DNA of 56,802 nucleotides, from assembly GCA_023212695.1 (NCBI GenBank), contig JALCCG010000136.1, forward strand, positions 1 to 56,802, in the 5' to 3' direction. Each line of letters begins with the position of its first letter. The stretch's first letter is position 1. This document shows positions 1 through 9,979 of the stretch, piece by piece. A program made the translations under genes and the position numbers. The stretch comes from Sporisorium sorghi (Eukaryota; Basidiomycota; Ustilaginomycetes; Ustilaginales; Ustilaginaceae). Under the pieces are notes generated by a model. That model saw only the letters and a program-made list of their open reading frames with translations, did not search any database and was not told the DNA's origin.

Positions 1-485
1 GCAAGTCCCCCTCCACGTCTGGGCCAGAAATATAGTGGAGCTGCTGCCTGAAAATTCTAAAATTGCGAAAATCCAGCGGCTCTAAGAGCCGGTCAGTTCC
101 CCCTCAATTCCTCATCTATGTGAATTCCAGATCTACGTGAACTACGTTAGCGGACAAACAAGTCAAAACTCACCAATTCAAGCTCGGCTCACACGCAAAA
201 GTGGGCCGTTGGAGCGCTCACCGAGCTTGAGCAGCCTTTGTTTGCTCTCTCAACAAGCTGAGCAAGCAGTCACAGAGTGCTGTCGAAATCTGCACAAGCG
301 TCCGTGAGCGAGCTCAAAGCCACAGAAAAATCCAAAAAATAAAAAATTAAAGCAGGGCCCGAGCCCAGTCTCCCAAAAAATCAGCCACTTTTAGACTTTT
401 TGTTCAGGAGGATTTGAGCACGAGGCTTCCTCGCTTGCACCCAACAGCAGCTCCCGCTCTGTTCCAATTCCGACACTTGAGAACA

Positions 486-520
<35 letters not shown>

Positions 521-1272
521 CGTGCACTGTTTCCCATCAAGATCGGATCAAGGGCGCCAAATCAAGTGTGCTCATGACAAAGTGATGGCTCTCGATGGTG
601 CTGCCCGTTTGTTTGTTCGTATCACTCGATTGGAGCTTCAGCCTTACGACGCGCTAGTCGATAACCACCGCGCCCACCAACGGCAATCGACATCCGAGCC
701 TCTCTTTACGCACTCGATGGGCGTCGTTCCGAGGTCCGCTTTCACTGCTCGATCGACGAACGGCACTGTGTCCACGTTGGGTGCACTCCTCACAGTGGGC
801 TACGAGTGGATTCGCCCACTCAACCCCACAGCCAAGCACAGACTCGCAAACAAAGAGGACGGGAAAAGATGATCGTGTTGGATTTTTTGGGTTCCCCCTC
901 GTTACTGAAAGGAGCGCCAAAAATGCATAATACATGGTGTTGAGTGGAACGATGAGAGGAAGCGAGAGTCTCTTGCCTTGTAGAACGACGCCTCTACTGG
1001 TTGGTATCAGTCGCCGACCGAGCTGTTGGCATGGGATCGACTAGAGTATGTGAAAAGACACGAGACTGCCCCAGAGACGAGGGGGAAGAACAAAGACAGT
1101 CGTCGAGCCGTCGTTCCATGCTTTCAGCTTGACCAGCTAGAGACTGCAGAGAACGTCAAAAAGACGAAAAGCCCTCGCTTCCAAACATCATATGCGTAAA
1201 AGGGGTTGAATGCTGCAAGAGAAAACCGGGGACCGAATCAAGAGAACGACACTGCTTCAAACTTCAGAGAGT
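1..1272. other. Gene-poor left flank
   Basis: No recognisable gene. The stretch is A/T-richer than the coding parts and holds a (GA)n microsatellite at 488-518. A 152-codon open frame at 414-872 encodes an Arg/Glu run from the microsatellite and has no family resemblance, so it is not called. The right end should contain the 3' UTR of the eL14 gene. Confidence 0.6.
488..518. repeat. (GA)n microsatellite
   Basis: About 15 uninterrupted GA dinucleotides in non-coding sequence. Confidence 0.95.
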
Positions 1273-2211
1273 TTAAGCAGAGGCCTTCTTGACAGCGGGC
1301 GACAGGACGCTGCGGCGCTGCTTCTTGAGCAGCATGACGTTGAAGCGGTCAAAGTCCGACAGCGAACGGCGAGTCTTGATGGCAGCGCGCTTCTTGGCCC
1401 AGCCCGAGGCGGCCCACTTCTCGGCGACACCAGCCTTGTCGAAGAACTTCTTGACGGTGGGCGAGCCAGCACCGCGGGGAAGACCGGGCACAGTGAGCTT
1501 GGTGAGCGTGAGGTGCTTGAAGGCGAACACCTGGCGGGCGACACCGGTGGTGGGGGAGTCGATGATGGCCTGGTGATGAGCGAGGAAGTGTGTAGGAGAG
1601 ATGGAAGGTCAGCGAGCTATTCATGCAGAGAGGATTCGAGACACGACGACATCGTCCGTAGGAATCCGAATGATTCTCTCTGCTGCGCCGTCCCTGCTCC
1701 ACCATGTATATAACATCTGCCGATGTATCTTTGTCGCTGCCTGACCTTCCAAACCAAATCACGAGCAATGACCGCCCTCGCATGCTAGCCCAGCATTCGT
1801 AGCGCCTGATCCATTCGACGACCAGGACAGGTGTAACACCGCGTCTGCCGTTGGTCCGAGGTGATCTGCAATGTCCCGAGGCTGCTGACTGCAGAGAGTG
1901 GCGACCATGTCCATTGCGTTCCTGCCTCCGTCCCGGCCATGTAACGCCATCCATACATCCTTGCAATCCTGTTCGTCCATACCGTTCCTCGCTACTGCCC
2001 TTGCGATCGTGATGCCGTGCTGTCCAGCTGATGTTCCATTCGCCCCTTGCCTGCATGTATTCGATGTCGTCTACGTCTTTGGTTGCAATCGCAAACTTAC
2101 CCTGTTGTGGTCAATGATCTCGACAACGACGGCGAGCTGGCCGGCAGAGGGGCCCTCCTCGACGAGGACGACACGGCCAACCTCAACGTAACGCTTGAAA
2201 GAAGCAGGCAT
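1273..2211 (-). CDS. RPL14: 60S ribosomal protein eL14
   Basis: Component of the large ribosomal subunit. Two coding exons: 2211-2101 (37 codons) and 1569-1273 (98 codons plus stop), joined in phase 0 to give 135 residues, close to the 138 of yeast eL14. The first exon has the KOW-type start of the family ([20 protein letters not shown], then VEIIDHNR). The second continues with [32 protein letters not shown] and the basic tail. The intron (2100-1570, 531 nt) starts GTAAGT and ends CAG. A further intron is likely in the 5' leader: a GTAAGTATA donor at 2829 and a TCTCTCAG acceptor ending at 2223, just before the ATG. The gene is divergent from eL42. The identification is secure; the leader intron is inferred from splice signals only. 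Confidence 0.95.
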
Positions 2212-3683
2212 ATTTGTGTGATCTGAGAGACGATAGAGGAGCAAAAAGATCGGGCTACGAGTCAGCCGAGCTGTTCTGAGGCGAAATATCGATGGAGCAG
2301 CAATCATCGCATCCGCATTGTGTGTTTGGTTGAACGGAGTGTCGAGCTGTGGGTTGAGATGTGTTCGGAGGTTGTGACGAAACCATGCGTGATTCCTCTT
2401 CGTCTGTCGCTGCATTGCCGAGGACTGCTGATTGCATATGCAGGGCGAGCGTTCCTGGAGGGTTGATATCATGGCATGTCAAGGTCGTTCCAAAGCCAAG
2501 TTGCCCATGTAGAGAATGCTCGTTCCTGCTCCAAGCTCTTGCATCCGACAAATCTAGCTGTTGACGCTATTTGACCATGACGACGAGAATGACCCAAGCA
2601 ATACCGTGCGATACGCGACGATGGTGTGGCGTGTACTGATGCGGCGAATGTGTTGGATGCCTTTGTAGCGGGTAGATTGCACCAACCTTTCGTGGTTTTA
2701 CACGGGTGGGGTATTCGAGACTGCTGCTGGACGATGGTAATAGGTTACGACGATGGCTGGTGCGATGGATGGCGGTGCGGATGCTGACGATGCTGCTGTT
2801 GCTTGTGCAAAATGTCGGCATATACTTACGTTCTTGAGTGGATGGTGATGGGGGCGTGGTGGAGATCAATGAGCCGATGTCAACGACAACAACAACGACC
2901 TCCAACTCGAGCCGCTTTGGCTCAACTCAGAAACTCTCTCACTTGGCTTCGAGACTGACTTGCCCCTCCTCTCTGCCATTCCAGACCAGCGTTGCTGCTT
3001 TTGGGGGCGTGTGGCTCTCTGGCTGCCAATTTCTCGCAGTTGCACGCCAGTCTCTCGAAATCATTTTCAAAAATTTCAAAGAGACCCCCGTATCCTAAAG
3101 CTCGGCCGAAGTATGTAAGCACGTGATGCAAAATGTCCTGAATTTCTCAAAATTTGTTAGGCGCGCTTGCAAGCTCTCTCACCGTCACTCGCTCGTTGGC
3201 GCCTTTTCAGCAGTCGAGCTGATTTGGGCAAAAATGAGCAACAGCAGAGCGCAGTCTTGTCGAAAAGCGTCAACTTCGCATGCAGAGAGCCGTGTCAAGG
3301 CGGCCGATTGAGAGAAGGCTGGGTTAGAGATGTGCTCGCCATCATCCGCGCCGTGCCGACGCTTTCGTTCACTTGACCTTTCTCCACCAATCCTCCAGTC
3401 ACCCCTGAATAGCGTAAGTGTCCCTCTGCACCATCCGAATCGACATCGTACATCGACCACGACGACAACGCAACGACGATCACAGCAACCGTCGACCGAG
3501 CAGCCTCCAAAGGGATCTACATTTCTACACCGAGAATTTGTTCCTGTTGGTGGAGCTAGGATCACACCGACAGCCACCGTCCGTCACACATCAGAATCTC
3601 AGCAGCAAAATACGCTTCACGTTTCGAACCCGGTTCTAATCTTCCATCATCTCGTCCCACCATCATCACCTCACTATAGAAAA
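2212..3683. promoter_or_regulatory. Divergent promoter region between eL14 and eL42
   Basis: Intergenic stretch of 1.47 kb with no gene of its own. The left part (2223-2829) is probably an intron in the eL14 leader. The middle holds candidate shared elements: a CTCTCTCACTT...TCGAGACTG block at 2934-2958, a CACGTGA E-box at 3120-3126 and TGAATTTCT just after it. All three motifs recur in the uS8/eS17 interval. The right part is C/T-rich and probably holds the eL42 leader. The regulatory role is inference. Confidence 0.45.
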
Positions 3684-4644
3684 ATGGTCAACGTTCCCAA
3701 GACCCGCAGGACTTACTGCAAGGGCAAGCCCTGCAAGAAGCACACGTGAGTATTCGCCGATTATCAGCAGCAGCAGCATTCAGAGACACGCATCGACGCC
3801 GCCAGCAGCAGACATGGAGGGACGCATTCGATCAGCAGCAGCATCTGTTGGGAGCGGGAGGGCAGCGGGCATTGCAGGCATGGAATCAAAGACTGGGACA
3901 TTGCAGTTCTCGTCACGCAGCGCAGAAGGGATGGTCTCCCAGCAGCATTCAAAAGCGCAGACGAGGCTTTGCATGACGCACTAGTAAGCGTGTTTATCAC
4001 CGCTATGGAGGACAGACGGGACAGGGCATGGGCGTTGCGGCATGGAACAGCACTTTGCGGACAGCGTCAATGTGAATGGCCTCATTGATACCGATGCGCA
4101 GCAGTATCAGGGCTATGACGCGGAACGTACATGGAGGAATGGCTCCTTCAACAGCGAGGTGGAAACATTCTGCAATGGAGACTGGCACTGAAGGCAGCAG
4201 GCAACGGACAGCATCGAAGGGGGAAACAGGACGGCCAGGAGGCATCTGCGGCAACGACTCGCAATCTTCCATGTCTGCACGTTGGCAAGGCTTGTCGCTG
4301 CAACTGCTATACACTTCCAGCACCTTGCTGCCAAATCATCGAACCAGCCGAACTGACGCTTTTTCCCATCCTCGTCGTTGCACAGCCCTCACAAGATCAC
4401 CCAGTACAAGACGGGCAAGGCTTCGCTGTACGCTCAGGGTAAGCGTCGTTACGACAGGAAGCAGAAGGGTTACGGTGGACAGACCAAGCCCGTTTTCCAC
4501 AAGAAGGCCAAGACGACCAAGAAGGTGGTGCTGCGTCTCGAGTGCACCCAGTGCAAGTACCGCTCGCACGTTGCGCTCAAGCGCTGCAAGCACTTCGAGC
4601 TCGGCGGTGACAAGAAGCAGAAGAACGCCGCGCTTGTCTTCTAA
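3684..4644 (+). CDS. RPL42: 60S ribosomal protein eL42
   Basis: Large-subunit protein at the E site. Exon 1 is 3684-3745 and exon 2 is 4386-4644. The 640-nt intron begins GTGAGT at 3746 and ends CAG at 4385; it splits the Thr21 codon (AC|C). The product is 106 residues, the same length as yeast eL42. Family motifs are [47 protein letters not shown] and [10 protein letters not shown], with paired zinc-binding cysteines. Residue 56 is proline, the form linked in other yeasts to cycloheximide sensitivity (resistant species carry glutamine), so this fungus is predicted sensitive at this site. The intron is long and G/A-rich; I found no clear box C/D snoRNA in it. Confidence 0.96.
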
Positions 4645-5093
4645 GCTGCCCTTCCCCCTCGATTCCTTATTCCTTCATTCGCTTCCGTTGGCTGCGCAAG
4701 TCGTCTCCGATGTCGCTCGCCAACAAGTTTTGGTTTCTCGAAGGTATCTCTAGACTAGGAGATGCTTTCTGAAAAAAAAAGTTGATCCGCCTTGGTCAAC
4801 GCTGTACTTTTTCTTCACCCCCTGCTGCTCGACTGATCGCAGTTCATCCTCATCATCGAAAGACGTGGCACATCAGTCGCTCTTTCGCACACACTACACG
4901 CAAAAAATAAGCATCTCTTCCGAAGGCCTCGAGTTTGGCGTTTGCATGTCACGACTGAGATCGTTTAGGTCATCAATGTGAAGCTCATCGTGAAAGAGAA
5001 GGCGAGAACAAGAGCTCAACTGGAGGAACACTTTTGATAGGAGAGGTCAAGCATCTATTCATTGCCTATCTATGACAAACTGGAAACACCCGC
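4645..5093. other. Convergent intergenic region eL42/zuotin
   Basis: Only 3' ends meet here. It contains short A-runs and T-rich segments consistent with polyadenylation regions on both strands, and no gene. Confidence 0.6.
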
Positions 5094-6470
5094 TCAAGCG
5101 AAAGCAGAAGCACCGATGCCAGCCTCCTTGGCAGCACCGGCGAACTCGGCCTTGACCGCCTCAGCACCGGTGGCAGCCTCGGCCTTCTTCCTGTACTCGG
5201 CGAGCTTGACCGCCTCGAGCTTCTCGCACAGTGCGTCGAGCTCGTTGAGCTGGGCCTCGATGACCTGCGGGGTCGGAGCTGCGCCGGCAGCCTGGAAGTA
5301 GTTGTTGTCCGTAATCAACTTGTTGAGCGCCTTCTTTTCCTTCTTGATCGCCTTTTTCGCCGCCTCCTTCTGCTTCTTGGCGTCGGCTTTGGCGAGCTTG
5401 TCCTGTTCGGCCTGCTTGGCTTCCTGCTCTGCCTTCAGCTTGGCTTCCTCCTCGGCCTTCTTCTTGTCCTCGGCGGCCTTGCGCGGGTCGACTGCAGCAG
5501 CGCCGTTGGGGGCGCCGGGGCGGCCCTTGTTCTTCTTGGCCTCGCGCGCGGCTTTGTCTTCAGCCTTGAACTGCTTGATACGCGGGTCGACGGAGAGCGC
5601 CTTGTCGACGAGGTTGCGCAGGCGGGCGTTGTCCTCCTTCTTTCTGCGCGCGCGCTCGTTGCGGTTCTTCTTCTCGGTGTAGCGCTTGTCGTCGCGGTTG
5701 TCGCTGCCCTCGTTGATCTCCTTGTCGAGGTACTCGAACGAGCGCCACGAGTCAAAGTTGTAGAAGAAGTCGTAGAACTCGTTGACCTGCTCGCGTGTCG
5801 AGTTGGCGTCGCCCAGCCGCGGAACAGGGCCGTTCTTGGGCTCCGAGAAGCGACCCTCGCGCTCGAACACGGGTCCCCACAGAGCGTAGAACTGGTCGGC
5901 GGGCTCCTTGCCCGTGGGCACGGCCTCGTCGTCGATGCTCTCGTCGACCGAGTCGAACTGGCGGCGCTTCTCCGGGTTGCTCAGGATCTCGTGCGCCTTG
6001 GCAATGCACTTGAAGAACGAGTCGTCCGAAGTCAGGCCCGAAGAACCGGCCTTCTTGTCCGGGTGGTGCTTGAGCACCTTCTTGCGGTGCGCGATCTTGA
6101 TCTGCTCCTGCGTCGCCTTCCATCGCAGCGCCGAGAGTCCAAGCACCGCGTAGTGGTCCTGCGTCTTCCACTCCTTGGGATCGCGCGCGAGCAGCTCCTC
6201 AGACTCGTCCTCGTCGCCCACGCCGGCATCGTCGTCGCCGTTGGCAGCAGCAGCGGCGGCAGCGGCAGCGAGCGAGTCGGCGATGATCTTGTCGTCGTCA
6301 GCGAAGGTGAGGTTGTTGAGCTGTCGACGCTTGTGGGCGAGGAAAGCGGAACCGACGGGCTGAAGGACGCGGGTGGTGGGAGCCGAGAGGGTGGAGGCAG
6401 ACGACTGACCAGGCTTGAAGCCAGCGGGAGCAGCCGAGAGCTCAAAAGGGAGGTCGATGAAGACAGACAT
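5094..6470 (-). CDS. ZUO1: Zuotin, ribosome-associated J-protein
   Basis: J-domain co-chaperone of the ribosome-associated complex (with Ssz1), which stimulates the ribosome-bound Hsp70 Ssb on nascent chains. The product is 458 residues; yeast Zuo1 has 433. The start is taken at 6470 because the MSVFIDLPFEL beginning is zuotin-like; an upstream in-frame ATG at 6482 would add only four residues. The J domain spans roughly residues 104-180 with HPD at 135-137. The zuotin homology region (ADQFYALWGPVFEREGRFS, EFYDFFYNFDSWRSFEYLD) follows. A long Lys/Ala/Glu-rich charged helix, the expected ribosome-binding part, then leads to a short C-terminal bundle. An alanine run sits at about residues 68-75. 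There is no intron. It is divergent from SerRS over 364 bp. Confidence 0.95.
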   Translation of the reverse strand: MSVFIDLPFELSAAPAGFKPGQSSASTLSAPTTRVLQPVGSAFLAHKRRQLNNLTFADDDKIIADSLAAAAAAAAANGDDDAGVGDEDESEELLARDPKEWKTQDHYAVLGLSALRWKATQEQIKIAHRKKVLKHHPDKKAGSSGLTSDDSFFKCIAKAHEILSNPEKRRQFDSVDESIDDEAVPTGKEPADQFYALWGPVFEREGRFSEPKNGPVPRLGDANSTREQVNEFYDFFYNFDSWRSFEYLDKEINEGSDNRDDKRYTEKKNRNERARRKKEDNARLRNLVDKALSVDPRIKQFKAEDKAAREAKKNKGRPGAPNGAAAVDPRKAAEDKKKAEEEAKLKAEQEAKQAEQDKLAKADAKKQKEAAKKAIKKEKKALNKLITDNNYFQAAGAAPTPQVIEAQLNELDALCEKLEAVKLAEYRKKAEAATGAEAVKAEFAGAAKEAGIGASAFA

Positions 6471-6834
6471 TTCGAAGCACAATGACTATCAGTCAGAGAG
6501 ATGGTGATGGTGAGAAGACAAGGACGAAGACGAAGACAAACAGCCAACGAATGAAAGCGCATTTTCAAGATTTCTTCTTGGAAAAGTGTCTCAAAATCGC
6601 CTTTTTCTTCGAGAAAAGATTTTTAGGATTTTTTGCAGCACGAGATGGCGACAGAATTATTTGTCGACTCGACAATCTCCCAAAAATTCCCTTTGCAAGA
6701 AGAAACGCGCTTGGACGCTCAGAGTGGAAAGTGTAAGTTTGCGTTGCGTTGACTCGTTTTTCTCGATCAAAGACCAAACCAACACTGTCTTCTGCCTTTC
6801 ATCTTATCCATCACACACCACAACTCGACCAACA
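6471..6834. promoter_or_regulatory. Divergent promoter zuotin/SerRS
   Basis: A 364-bp shared upstream region with several T-runs and A-rich stretches in the middle. The open frame running into SerRS from 6586 is upstream of the conserved start and is treated as leader. Confidence 0.4.
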
Positions 6835-8190
6835 ATGATCGACCTCCTCCTCCTCCAGCCCGACAAGGGCGGCAACCCGCAACTCGTCAAGGACTCCCAG
6901 AAAAAGCGCAACGCCTCCGAGGAACTCGTCGACGAGGTGCTCGCCCTCTACAAGAACTGGGTTTCGCTCCAAAAGGACCTCGACATTGCCCGTCGCGATG
7001 TCAACGCCGTCCAGGCCGAGATCACCAAGCTGCGCAAGGCCAAGGAGAACGCAGACGAGCAGATGGCCAAGAAGAAGGAGCTCGACGCCAAAGTCAACGA
7101 GCTCAAGCCCAGCGTCGTTGCGGCCGAGAACGAGATGAAGTCCAAAGCGATGCAGATCGGCAACATTGTCGGTGAGAAGGTGCCCATCAGCAACACGGAG
7201 GATGACAATGCCGAGCTGCGCAAGTGGCATCCGGATGGACCCAATGCGCAGGTGGAGAAGAAGGAGGGTATCCTCAGCCACCACGAGGTCATGTACCGTC
7301 TGGAGCTGTTTGACACGGAGCGCGGGACCAAGATCTCGGGCCACCGTGGATTTTTCCTCACAGGAGACGGTGTCGATCTCAACCAGGCGCTCATCAACTA
7401 CGGTCTGGACTTCCTGCGCAAGAAGAACTACAAGAAGATCATGACGCCCTTCATGATGCGCAAAGAAGTCATGGCCAAGACGGCGCAGCTGGACCAGTTT
7501 GACGAGGAGCTCTACAAGGTCACCGGTGACGAGGACGACAAGTACCTCATCGCCACGTCCGAGCAGCCCATCTCTGCGCTCCACTCGGACGAAGTCTTCA
7601 CCGAACCTGCCAAGCAGCTGCCCATCCGCTACGCCGGCTACTCGACCTGCTTCCGCAAAGAAGCCGGCTCGCACGGCAAGGACACCTGGGGCATCTTCCG
7701 CGTGCACCAGTTTGAGAAAGTCGAGCAGTTCTGCATCACCGACCCAGCCTCGTCCTGGGACATGCTCGAGCAGATGCTCGCCAACTCGGAGGAGTTCTAC
7801 CAGTCGCTCCAACTCCCCTACCGTGTCGTGGCCATTGTTTCGGGTGCGCTCAACAATGCCGCCGCGATGAAGTACGACTTGGAGGCATGGTTCCCGTTCC
7901 AGGGCGAGTACAAGGAGTTGGTCTCGTGCTCCAACTGCACAGACTACCAGTCGAGGCGCTTGGATGTGCGCTGCGGCTTCAAGAAGCCTGGTGACACCAA
8001 GCAGACTTTCGTGCACATGCTCAACGGCACGCTGTGCGCTACGGAGAGGGCACTCTGCTGTGTCGTCGAGAACTGGCAGACGCCCGAGGGGCTGAAGATC
8101 CCGCCGCCGCTGCAGCCGTACATGGGCGGGCGCGATTTCTTGCCGTACCTCAGGGAGCTGCCTAAGAACACGACTAGTCAGAAGAAGTAG
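6835..8190 (+). CDS. SES1: Cytosolic seryl-tRNA synthetase
   Basis: Class II aminoacyl-tRNA synthetase that charges tRNA-Ser. The 451-residue frame starts at ATG 6835, where the conserved MIDLLLLQPDKGGNP beginning is found. The N-terminal tRNA-binding domain is a two-helix coiled coil (about residues 30-110). The catalytic domain carries motif 2 around TCFRKEAGSHGKDTWGIFR and motif 3 around NGTLCATERALCC. The C terminus is short and ends in lysines, as in other fungal cytosolic enzymes. There is no mitochondrial presequence when the conserved start is used. No intron. It is convergent with the GH8 gene, only 120 bp downstream. Confidence 0.97.
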   Translation: MIDLLLLQPDKGGNPQLVKDSQKKRNASEELVDEVLALYKNWVSLQKDLDIARRDVNAVQAEITKLRKAKENADEQMAKKKELDAKVNELKPSVVAAENEMKSKAMQIGNIVGEKVPISNTEDDNAELRKWHPDGPNAQVEKKEGILSHHEVMYRLELFDTERGTKISGHRGFFLTGDGVDLNQALINYGLDFLRKKNYKKIMTPFMMRKEVMAKTAQLDQFDEELYKVTGDEDDKYLIATSEQPISALHSDEVFTEPAKQLPIRYAGYSTCFRKEAGSHGKDTWGIFRVHQFEKVEQFCITDPASSWDMLEQMLANSEEFYQSLQLPYRVVAIVSGALNNAAAMKYDLEAWFPFQGEYKELVSCSNCTDYQSRRLDVRCGFKKPGDTKQTFVHMLNGTLCATERALCCVVENWQTPEGLKIPPPLQPYMGGRDFLPYLRELPKNTTSQKK

Positions 8191-8199
8191 GCGGAAGAG

Positions 8200-8211
8200 C
8201 CCCCCCCCCCC
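8200..8211. repeat. Poly-C tract after SerRS
   Basis: Twelve C in a row directly after the SerRS stop codon, within the short convergent gap. Confidence 0.9.
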
Positions 8212-8310
8212 GGGCATTTTGTCGACGATGTAGACTGTATTGGCGCGCTCAAGCCGGCGAACGAAGGTCGTCTATTGCATAGAAGTGAGGAATCACAGCT
8301 GCATGTGCCA

Positions 8311-9393
8311 TCAAAACCACTCATGAGCATGACTCGCCTGCTCCGCAATGAGCAAATCAATCGTATCTCCAAAATAGCTCCCTGCCTCGTGCTCCAACGC
8401 CCTAACGCACTGCCCGTGGCCCTCACCATCGCCCAACACATGGCACAAATACCCCACAGGTGCGATGAAGGCCTTGTCCGAGTAGTCCACCAGCGCCTTC
8501 ACTGGCGCATGAGCTACACTAACGCCGGCGGGGATGGCGGGGAAGTTGAACGCGTGCATCGTGCGAGCCGAGTGGTGCGCCCTCTGGAGCAGCGGCAGAA
8601 TCTCGGTATCGCCAGTAGTAGCGAGGTAGTGGGCGAGGCGCCATGGGGTGCGGCAGGCGTTCCAGTTCAGTGCGCCGTCGTGTTCCGACTCCAGCAGCTT
8701 CCCCCTTGCCGGGTGCCAGCGGTGTCCGTCGAACTGGAGGAAGTCTGGGAGGAACCCCGTGGTGCCGCCGCAGGAGATTGCTACGCTCTTGGTGGAGTGC
8801 AGCACCCAGTTCCAGCGCTCGCGCGCGTGCGCGTTCGAGTGGTAGCGCGCAAACAGCGCCAAGGCGGAGAGGATGAAGTCAGACGTGCGTGTTGAGTCGT
8901 ACAGCCTCTTCCCCTCCGGGGAGTCGCGGTTCGCCCAGTCGCCCAGCAGCGGCGTGCCCAGCTGCGGATGCACCACGTGCTCGAGCAGCTGACTCGCCAG
9001 CGCGTCCGCCTCCGCTGCATACCTCGCATCCCCAAACACCCTCACCGCTAGATACAGCGAAGAGGCAATGTCCACATCCCCATCCGTCGCAGACGTCCGC
9101 CCATCCTCCTCCACATACGGCTCCACCACCCCGCTTGACGACGAAGGCTGATGTGGAGAGCGGATCTGCCAGCACATGAACCCGTTCGCATTGCGGAAAG
9201 CCAGGAAGAACTGCAGCAGCCCGTCAAAGTCGGCGCGGTTGCGGTGGAGAACGGAGATGAGCATAGCGTAGCCGTGCGCCTCAGAGCACGTTATCGCATT
9301 GCCGTTGTCGCCTGAGCCGTTGTAGTAGCAGTACAGGCCGGCGGGGGATGAGCGCAGGTAGGTCGCCCGCCACTGGACGTACTTCGCCTCCAT
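8311..9393 (-). CDS. Glycoside hydrolase family 8 protein
   Basis: Predicted inverting glycosidase of GH8, a family whose known members act on beta-1,4-glucans, chitosan or xylan. The frame is 360 residues from ATG 9393; an upstream ATG at 9504 would add 37 low-complexity residues. The putative general acid is Glu38 in CSEAHGYAM, which matches the family SEGxGYGM motif. ATDGDVDIASSL at residues 102-113 matches the GH8 signature (A-[ST]-D-[AG]-D-x-x-[IM]-A) very closely. NWNACRTPWRLA matches the later RxPWR region. No secretion signal is visible with either start, which is odd for a polysaccharide-degrading enzyme. GH8 is mainly bacterial, so acquisition by transfer is possible. The substrate cannot be told from sequence. 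Confidence 0.88.
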   Translation of the reverse strand: MEAKYVQWRATYLRSSPAGLYCYYNGSGDNGNAITCSEAHGYAMLISVLHRNRADFDGLLQFFLAFRNANGFMCWQIRSPHQPSSSSGVVEPYVEEDGRTSATDGDVDIASSLYLAVRVFGDARYAAEADALASQLLEHVVHPQLGTPLLGDWANRDSPEGKRLYDSTRTSDFILSALALFARYHSNAHARERWNWVLHSTKSVAISCGGTTGFLPDFLQFDGHRWHPARGKLLESEHDGALNWNACRTPWRLAHYLATTGDTEILPLLQRAHHSARTMHAFNFPAIPAGVSVAHAPVKALVDYSDKAFIAPVGYLCHVLGDGEGHGQCVRALEHEAGSYFGDTIDLLIAEQASHAHEWF

Positions 9394-9979
9394 TGTTTGA
9401 GGGGTGGGAGAGGGGAGAGAGGAGTGTGTACTGGAGTCAGGAGATGAAGAGAGTGAAGCAAGGGTTCCAAGTGTTGGTTTCGACACACACGCGCGGACCA
9501 TCACTTCTTCCGGCCCCTTTGTTTCTCAGGCACAGCCACGCTTTCTTTCTCAACCGCCGGCTACTGCATCTTCCAAAACCTTTTTTTTTTTTCCTCACCT
9601 TCCCGCACCAAACTCCTGTCACAACACTCATACTCTTGCAGCAAGAAAAAGCTGTCTTGTATCGAGATTTTTTTTTTTTTTTTTTTTTTTTTGATTGATG
9701 AATCGAGATGCCCTTTTGTGAGAAGCAGACAAGATGCATGTAGATGAGGAGGGGGAAAGTCGACATAATGTACACTGACAGTGTGGGAAAAAAAAAAAAA
9801 AACCAGCGCCGTTTCCTGGATCCCATACGACGTCAATGTGATCTACACCGACTCGTTTCCACACTGGACGGGGGAGTACGACGCTGGGGCTGACCATAGC
9901 CAGCACAGGGGGGAACGGTTTTCTTCGTGACCGCACGATCACGGGATTACTTTTGGGGGTTGTTGTAAGAGCGATGCGC
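9394..9979. other. Intergenic region with homopolymer tracts
   Basis: Upstream of the GH8 gene and downstream of uS8. It holds three long homopolymers (T at 9581-9592, T at 9668-9692, A at 9788-9802) and no recognisable gene. Confidence 0.6.
9668..9692. repeat. Poly-T tract (25 nt)
   Basis: Uninterrupted run of T; the strongest of three homopolymer tracts within about 220 bp. Confidence 0.95.

Noticed and set aside
414..872. 152-codon frame in the left flank
   Set aside because: Includes an Arg-Glu run produced by a (GA)n microsatellite and has no family resemblance.
6811..8217. 468-codon open frame opposite SerRS
   Set aside because: Leucine-rich antisense shadow of a well-conserved gene with the same codon-bias explanation.
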